From a virus: 26,618 bases of DNA. The notes under the pieces were generated by a model. It was not told the origin of the DNA, did not search any database, and saw only the letters and a program-made list of their open reading frames with translations. Positions 23,463 through 26,618 of the stretch are shown one piece after another. The position numbers were made by a program, and so were the translations under genes. Within the stretch, counting starts at the first letter, position 1. The number at the start of each line of letters is the position of its first letter. The DNA lies in IMG/VR virus record IMGVR_UViG_3300009071_000055, positions 1 to 26,618 of that record. The stretch is one strand, 5' to 3'.

Positions 23463-26341
23463 GAACTTGCCTCTGTTGAAATTGGTTCTTCATCAATGTC
23501 TCCGATAAAACGTGCCTGCTTGACGCTTATCATCCTGAAAGATCCTGGAGGGACTTTGCCCTTGATCGCATAGAGGCATTTTCGGACTCTTCCGCGCTCA
23601 AGAATTTCTTTCCCCAGCCGATCATAGTCGAATCTCCCAATCTTGGCGAAGATGGTGTCTGTGTCATCAGTGAGTCGGAGATTCAGGCTGGATGTCTTGC
23701 CATCAGTTATGACGACACCACCTCGTTTGGCAACATTGATTGATTCATTCTCATCGCGCGGATTGATGTTTGAGATTACACAAAAGACCAACACCTCCTC
23801 CCATGTTGTCCCTTCGCGTATGTCTTCGATTGCGACTGGAGGTGTGTGTATGTTCCTAGAACTTGGATCTGGGAGGTGCTTCTTGAAAGCATCTCGGATA
23901 GGCCATAAACTGTCGATGTCCGTCTTTGGATTGCTCAACAATTTTAATGCCTTTCTTGGCATAGGCTCTCCAAGAGAGCGTGCATGGAGTATCTGCTGAG
24001 AGAGCTTCGGGCCTATTCCTTTCACCATGGACAATGGACCTACAAGGGTCTTGGCCTTGTTAGCTCCTCGAACTGTGATCCCCCACTTTAGCGTCGAAGT
24101 GTCAGCCTCTACAGGAACATAATCATAACCCTCTCTGACCATCTCCCGCAGCAGCGACATCTGACGTTCAGGGTCAGTCTCATGAGATAGTGTGGCTGCT
24201 GCAAACTCAAATGGGTGATGAGCCTTTAGCCAGCAGCACCAATATGAAATCATCCCATAAGCTGTAGCATGACTCTTGTTAAAACTCCACGATCCATACG
24301 CGCAAAGATCATCCCAGACCTTGGTCGCATCTTCCGTCCTGACCCCTTTAGAGATTGCTGCAGTTTTCCATCGGTCTCCATACTGGTTGAAGAACTCGAC
24401 CCCTAGAGATTTGCTCATGGCCTTGCGCAGTGCAGTCACATCGCCCCAGCTGAGACCGCCAATGTTCCGGGCAATCTCCATCACCTGCTCCTGATAGATC
24501 ACAATCCCCAGTGTCTCTGAGAGATAAGGCTCAAAGACTGGGTGGATGTATGCTATTGGCACCTTGCCATTCTTGCGCTTTACCCACTCGTTGGTGCCCC
24601 CAGAGGCAGAAGGTCCAGGACGGGCCAATGCTGTAATCGCCACAATATCGTCAAAGCTCTCCATCTTAACTGAAGTGGTCACACTTTGAACTGCTGCCCC
24701 GTTCCACTGGAAGATTCCTGCGAAGGATCGGTCATTCAAAATAGCGAATGCTGCCGGATCATCCAGAGGTATTTTCTCCAACGTGTCATAGGGCAACCCT
24801 GCAAAGTCCAGAACGTCTTCAAACACAGAAAGCTGTGTAAGTCCAAGAGCGTCGATCTTGAGAAGGTTCAAGTCTTCCGCGTCGATCTTATCGCACATGG
24901 TCGCACCAGTGCGCTCATCAACTGCGACAATATCGCTGATCGGACGCGCTGCGATGACGATGCCCGCTGCGTGCTGGGAATGGTGGCGAGGATGGCCTTC
25001 CATCCGAGATGCAACCATTATCTCTGGAAATTTCTCGAGCAACTCTTTTCCCGCAGGAAGGGAATTCAGCGTATCTTCCAGCGTGTCAAGAGCTCGCGCG
25101 TCTCCCCCACTGCGCTCGATTAGGCTGGACGCAACCGCGTCAACCTTCCAAGGCGGAATGCGCAGTGCTGCAGAAGCCTCTTTGAGTGCCGATCGTGCCT
25201 TGAAGAGAGAGACAGTTCCCAGACGGGCAACATTCTCAGCGCCATACTTGTCATTGATGTAAGCGAACACCTGATGTCGTTGCTGGTCAGAGAAGTCTAT
25301 GTCGATGTCCGGGAGATCATCCCGATTGATGTCAATAAATCGCTCAAAGATCAACCCATGAGGAATAGGGTCAACTGTGGTGATCCCAAGAAGATAACAC
25401 ACGAGAGAGCCGCAAGAGCTTCCCCGCGCTGGGCCCACGATCATGCGAGACCGAGCCCACTGGCAGATATCTGCGACAAGATAGAAATAGTCCTCATAGT
25501 CCTTCTTGACGATCAGACTCAGCTCGCGCTCCATCCGCGCCCGATAGATCGGGTTTTCCAAAGGGCATCCTATTCTGCGCGCACCAAGCTCGCACATCGC
25601 CTTTAGCGTATCAGGACGATCTGGGTGAACCAACTCTGCGCGCTGGAGAGATGCTGTCGATTGCGCTAGGAGCCCATAGGAGCGGTCCAATGCTTCTTCC
25701 TGTAGGGTTGTGCCAATATCAAGCCTATCGATGCTACGCGACCACTCTTCGCGTGTTAGAATGTGTTGTGGATACGATTGTGTCTCTGCGGAGCGCCCAA
25801 TGGCGACCTCATAAAATCCGCGATCGCTTTCTCGCACGAAACGATTGTCTCCTGCAGCGACAGGGATCATGCCACGCTCAAGTGCGGTTCTGTAATAACC
25901 TCTTGATGTAGAGGGTCCAAGCCCGAATAGAGTTCCCGGCTCAATATTATCGAAAAGTGTTTTGTGGCCAGCAATTTTGAAGACGCCCTGTGCACTCTGT
26001 GCTTGTTCATAGGTGAGAAGAGGTTGATATCTGAACTGTCTGGTGGCAGTCGATACCAGCCGATTGATTGGGCCTAGATCTTCTTGAGCGATAAAAGTCC
26101 AATGATCAACATTGGGCTTCTTCGCAGAGACTGAGTCAGTCACTCCAAGCTCGACACCAAACACAGGAATAAGGCCTGCGAGCTTTGCTGCCTTTGACCA
26201 TCGAACCCAACCGAAGGTGCTGGCTCGGTCGGTGATTGGGGCATAGGTCGCGCCGACCTCCTTCAGTCGATCCATGACATCGGAGATACTTCCGGCAGCG
26301 GCGCGGAATGAATATCCATTTCTCAATCGTGGACTGTCCAT
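23459..26341 (-). CDS. dnaE: DNA polymerase III alpha subunit (DnaE-like), phage-encoded
   Basis: This 960-residue C-family polymerase would replicate the phage genome. The PHP region (about 1-260) is recognisable but degenerate. GPARGSS (303-309) marks the nucleotide-binding part of the palm. The catalytic acids are D347 and D349 in PDIDIDF (344-350) and D497 in LLKIDALGL. Fingers include the SFNKSHATAYG block. A helix-hairpin-helix (MVKGIGPKLSQQIL) and an OB-like domain (ITDGKTSSLNLRL) follow, and the C-terminus is shorter than E. coli DnaE (about 1160), so tau binding may be lost. I could not find a convincing clamp-binding motif. The ribosome binding site GAGGAGA precedes ATG 26341, which overlaps the exonuclease stop (TAATG). 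Confidence 0.93.
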   Translation of the reverse strand: MDSPRLRNGYSFRAAAGSISDVMDRLKEVGATYAPITDRASTFGWVRWSKAAKLAGLIPVFGVELGVTDSVSAKKPNVDHWTFIAQEDLGPINRLVSTATRQFRYQPLLTYEQAQSAQGVFKIAGHKTLFDNIEPGTLFGLGPSTSRGYYRTALERGMIPVAAGDNRFVRESDRGFYEVAIGRSAETQSYPQHILTREEWSRSIDRLDIGTTLQEEALDRSYGLLAQSTASLQRAELVHPDRPDTLKAMCELGARRIGCPLENPIYRARMERELSLIVKKDYEDYFYLVADICQWARSRMIVGPARGSSCGSLVCYLLGITTVDPIPHGLIFERFIDINRDDLPDIDIDFSDQQRHQVFAYINDKYGAENVARLGTVSLFKARSALKEASAALRIPPWKVDAVASSLIERSGGDARALDTLEDTLNSLPAGKELLEKFPEIMVASRMEGHPRHHSQHAAGIVIAARPISDIVAVDERTGATMCDKIDAEDLNLLKIDALGLTQLSVFEDVLDFAGLPYDTLEKIPLDDPAAFAILNDRSFAGIFQWNGAAVQSVTTSVKMESFDDIVAITALARPGPSASGGTNEWVKRKNGKVPIAYIHPVFEPYLSETLGIVIYQEQVMEIARNIGGLSWGDVTALRKAMSKSLGVEFFNQYGDRWKTAAISKGVRTEDATKVWDDLCAYGSWSFNKSHATAYGMISYWCCWLKAHHPFEFAAATLSHETDPERQMSLLREMVREGYDYVPVEADTSTLKWGITVRGANKAKTLVGPLSMVKGIGPKLSQQILHARSLGEPMPRKALKLLSNPKTDIDSLWPIRDAFKKHLPDPSSRNIHTPPVAIEDIREGTTWEEVLVFCVISNINPRDENESINVAKRGGVVITDGKTSSLNLRLTDDTDTIFAKIGRFDYDRLGKEILERGRVRKCLYAIKGKVPPGSFRMISVKQARFIGDIDEEPISTEASS

Positions 26342-26618
26342 TATACGTCTCCTCTTTCTCGAAGCTCATTAAACACGCGCACAAGAGCCTCAACATCAGT
26401 CCGCGCTCGATGGGCAGATGCAAAGGCCTCTCCGAACAGCTCCTCGTGAAGCATGGTAAGGGATAGTCGGAACCCTTTCATCCACTCGGTCGCCTCGACA
26501 GTACAGATCCGCACAACTGGCCATTTGATTCCCATACCTGCTCGAGACATTTCACTTTCCACCACGAACATATCGTAGGACAGATTGTGAGCGACGACTG
26601 CATCCGCACTCTCGATGA
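26341..26618 (-). CDS. DnaQ-like 3'-5' exonuclease, N-terminus outside the window
   Basis: The frame is open to the window edge. The visible C-terminal part has Exo II (AVVAHNLSYDM, with the HN..(Y/F)D signature) and Exo III (HRARTDVEA, the HxAxxD motif) near the end, followed by a helix ALVRVFNELRERG. This is the DEDDh exonuclease pattern of the epsilon subunit and relatives. Exo I (DxE) would lie outside. Being first in the operon and coupled to the alpha polymerase through TAATG, it probably supplies proofreading. An ATG at 26571 occurs within the Exo II region, so it is not the true start. Confidence 0.85.
   Translation of the reverse strand, partial: IESADAVVAHNLSYDMFVVESEMSRAGMGIKWPVVRICTVEATEWMKGFRLSLTMLHEELFGEAFASAHRARTDVEALVRVFNELRERGDV

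Noticed and set aside
1-26618. Attachment sites, integrase, tRNA genes, CRISPR arrays, insertion sequences
   Set aside because: I looked for cloverleaf-like sequence, regularly spaced repeats, transposase motifs and integrase signatures and saw none, so none is reported.

Overview
The window is the structural, lysis and replication part of a tailed double-stranded DNA phage (or prophage). It has an HK97-type head, and the long tape-measure gene, G/T tail chaperones and absence of a sheath gene indicate a siphovirus-like, non-contractile tail. The DUF115-like/methyltransferase/glycan-transfer cassette, phiE125 gp8-type connector, DUF3168 protein and fibre N-terminus are all familiar from phages of Alphaproteobacteria, so I infer such a host. 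This rests on family resemblance only. I see no integrase, repressor, attachment site, tRNA or CRISPR, so the lifestyle cannot be decided. Both window edges cut through genes.

Rightward (late) half, about 1-19080. The order is a small-terminase tail, large terminase, portal, ClpP-like head protease, HK97-fold major capsid protein and a decoration-like protein. A strong intrinsic terminator follows (5696-5724). Next come a small basic-tailed protein and a three-gene sugar/methyl-transfer cassette (5855-7870), which interrupts the head genes. Then come three head-tail joining proteins, the tail tube, the G and G-T tail chaperones joined by a programmed -1 frameshift, a gp10-like protein, a 1060-residue tape measure, a large tail-tip protein, a sugar-binding-like tail protein and a tail fibre. 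The lysis block holds a small membrane protein, a lysozyme-like endolysin, a holin-like/lipoprotein fusion and a 57-residue protein. Most junctions overlap by 1-8 bases (ATGA, GTGA, TGATG), so translation is coupled. The unit ends in two abutting hairpins, the second a terminator that can serve both strands.

Leftward (early) half, 26618-19142. A DnaQ-like proofreading exonuclease (cut by the window edge), a phage DNA polymerase III alpha subunit, a TOPRIM/SF3 primase-helicase, a 59-residue protein and a winged-helix protein form one overlapping unit. It ends at a UUCG-loop terminator (20655-20681). A short non-coding stretch with a candidate promoter and a perfect 19-bp palindrome then leads into five small leftward genes. 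At least two of them share duplicated gene junctions and a duplicated coiled-coil segment.

The replication genes supply polymerase, proofreading, priming and unwinding. No clamp or clamp loader is visible here. The late genes build the head, modify glycans (target unknown), build the tail and lyse the cell. The observations most worth following are the G-T frameshift signal, the holin/lipoprotein fusion whose topology would allow signal peptidase II to split it, the glycan cassette placed among the head genes, the alpha polymerase with a degenerate PHP domain beside a separate exonuclease, and the repeated gene-junction cassette in the early operon.
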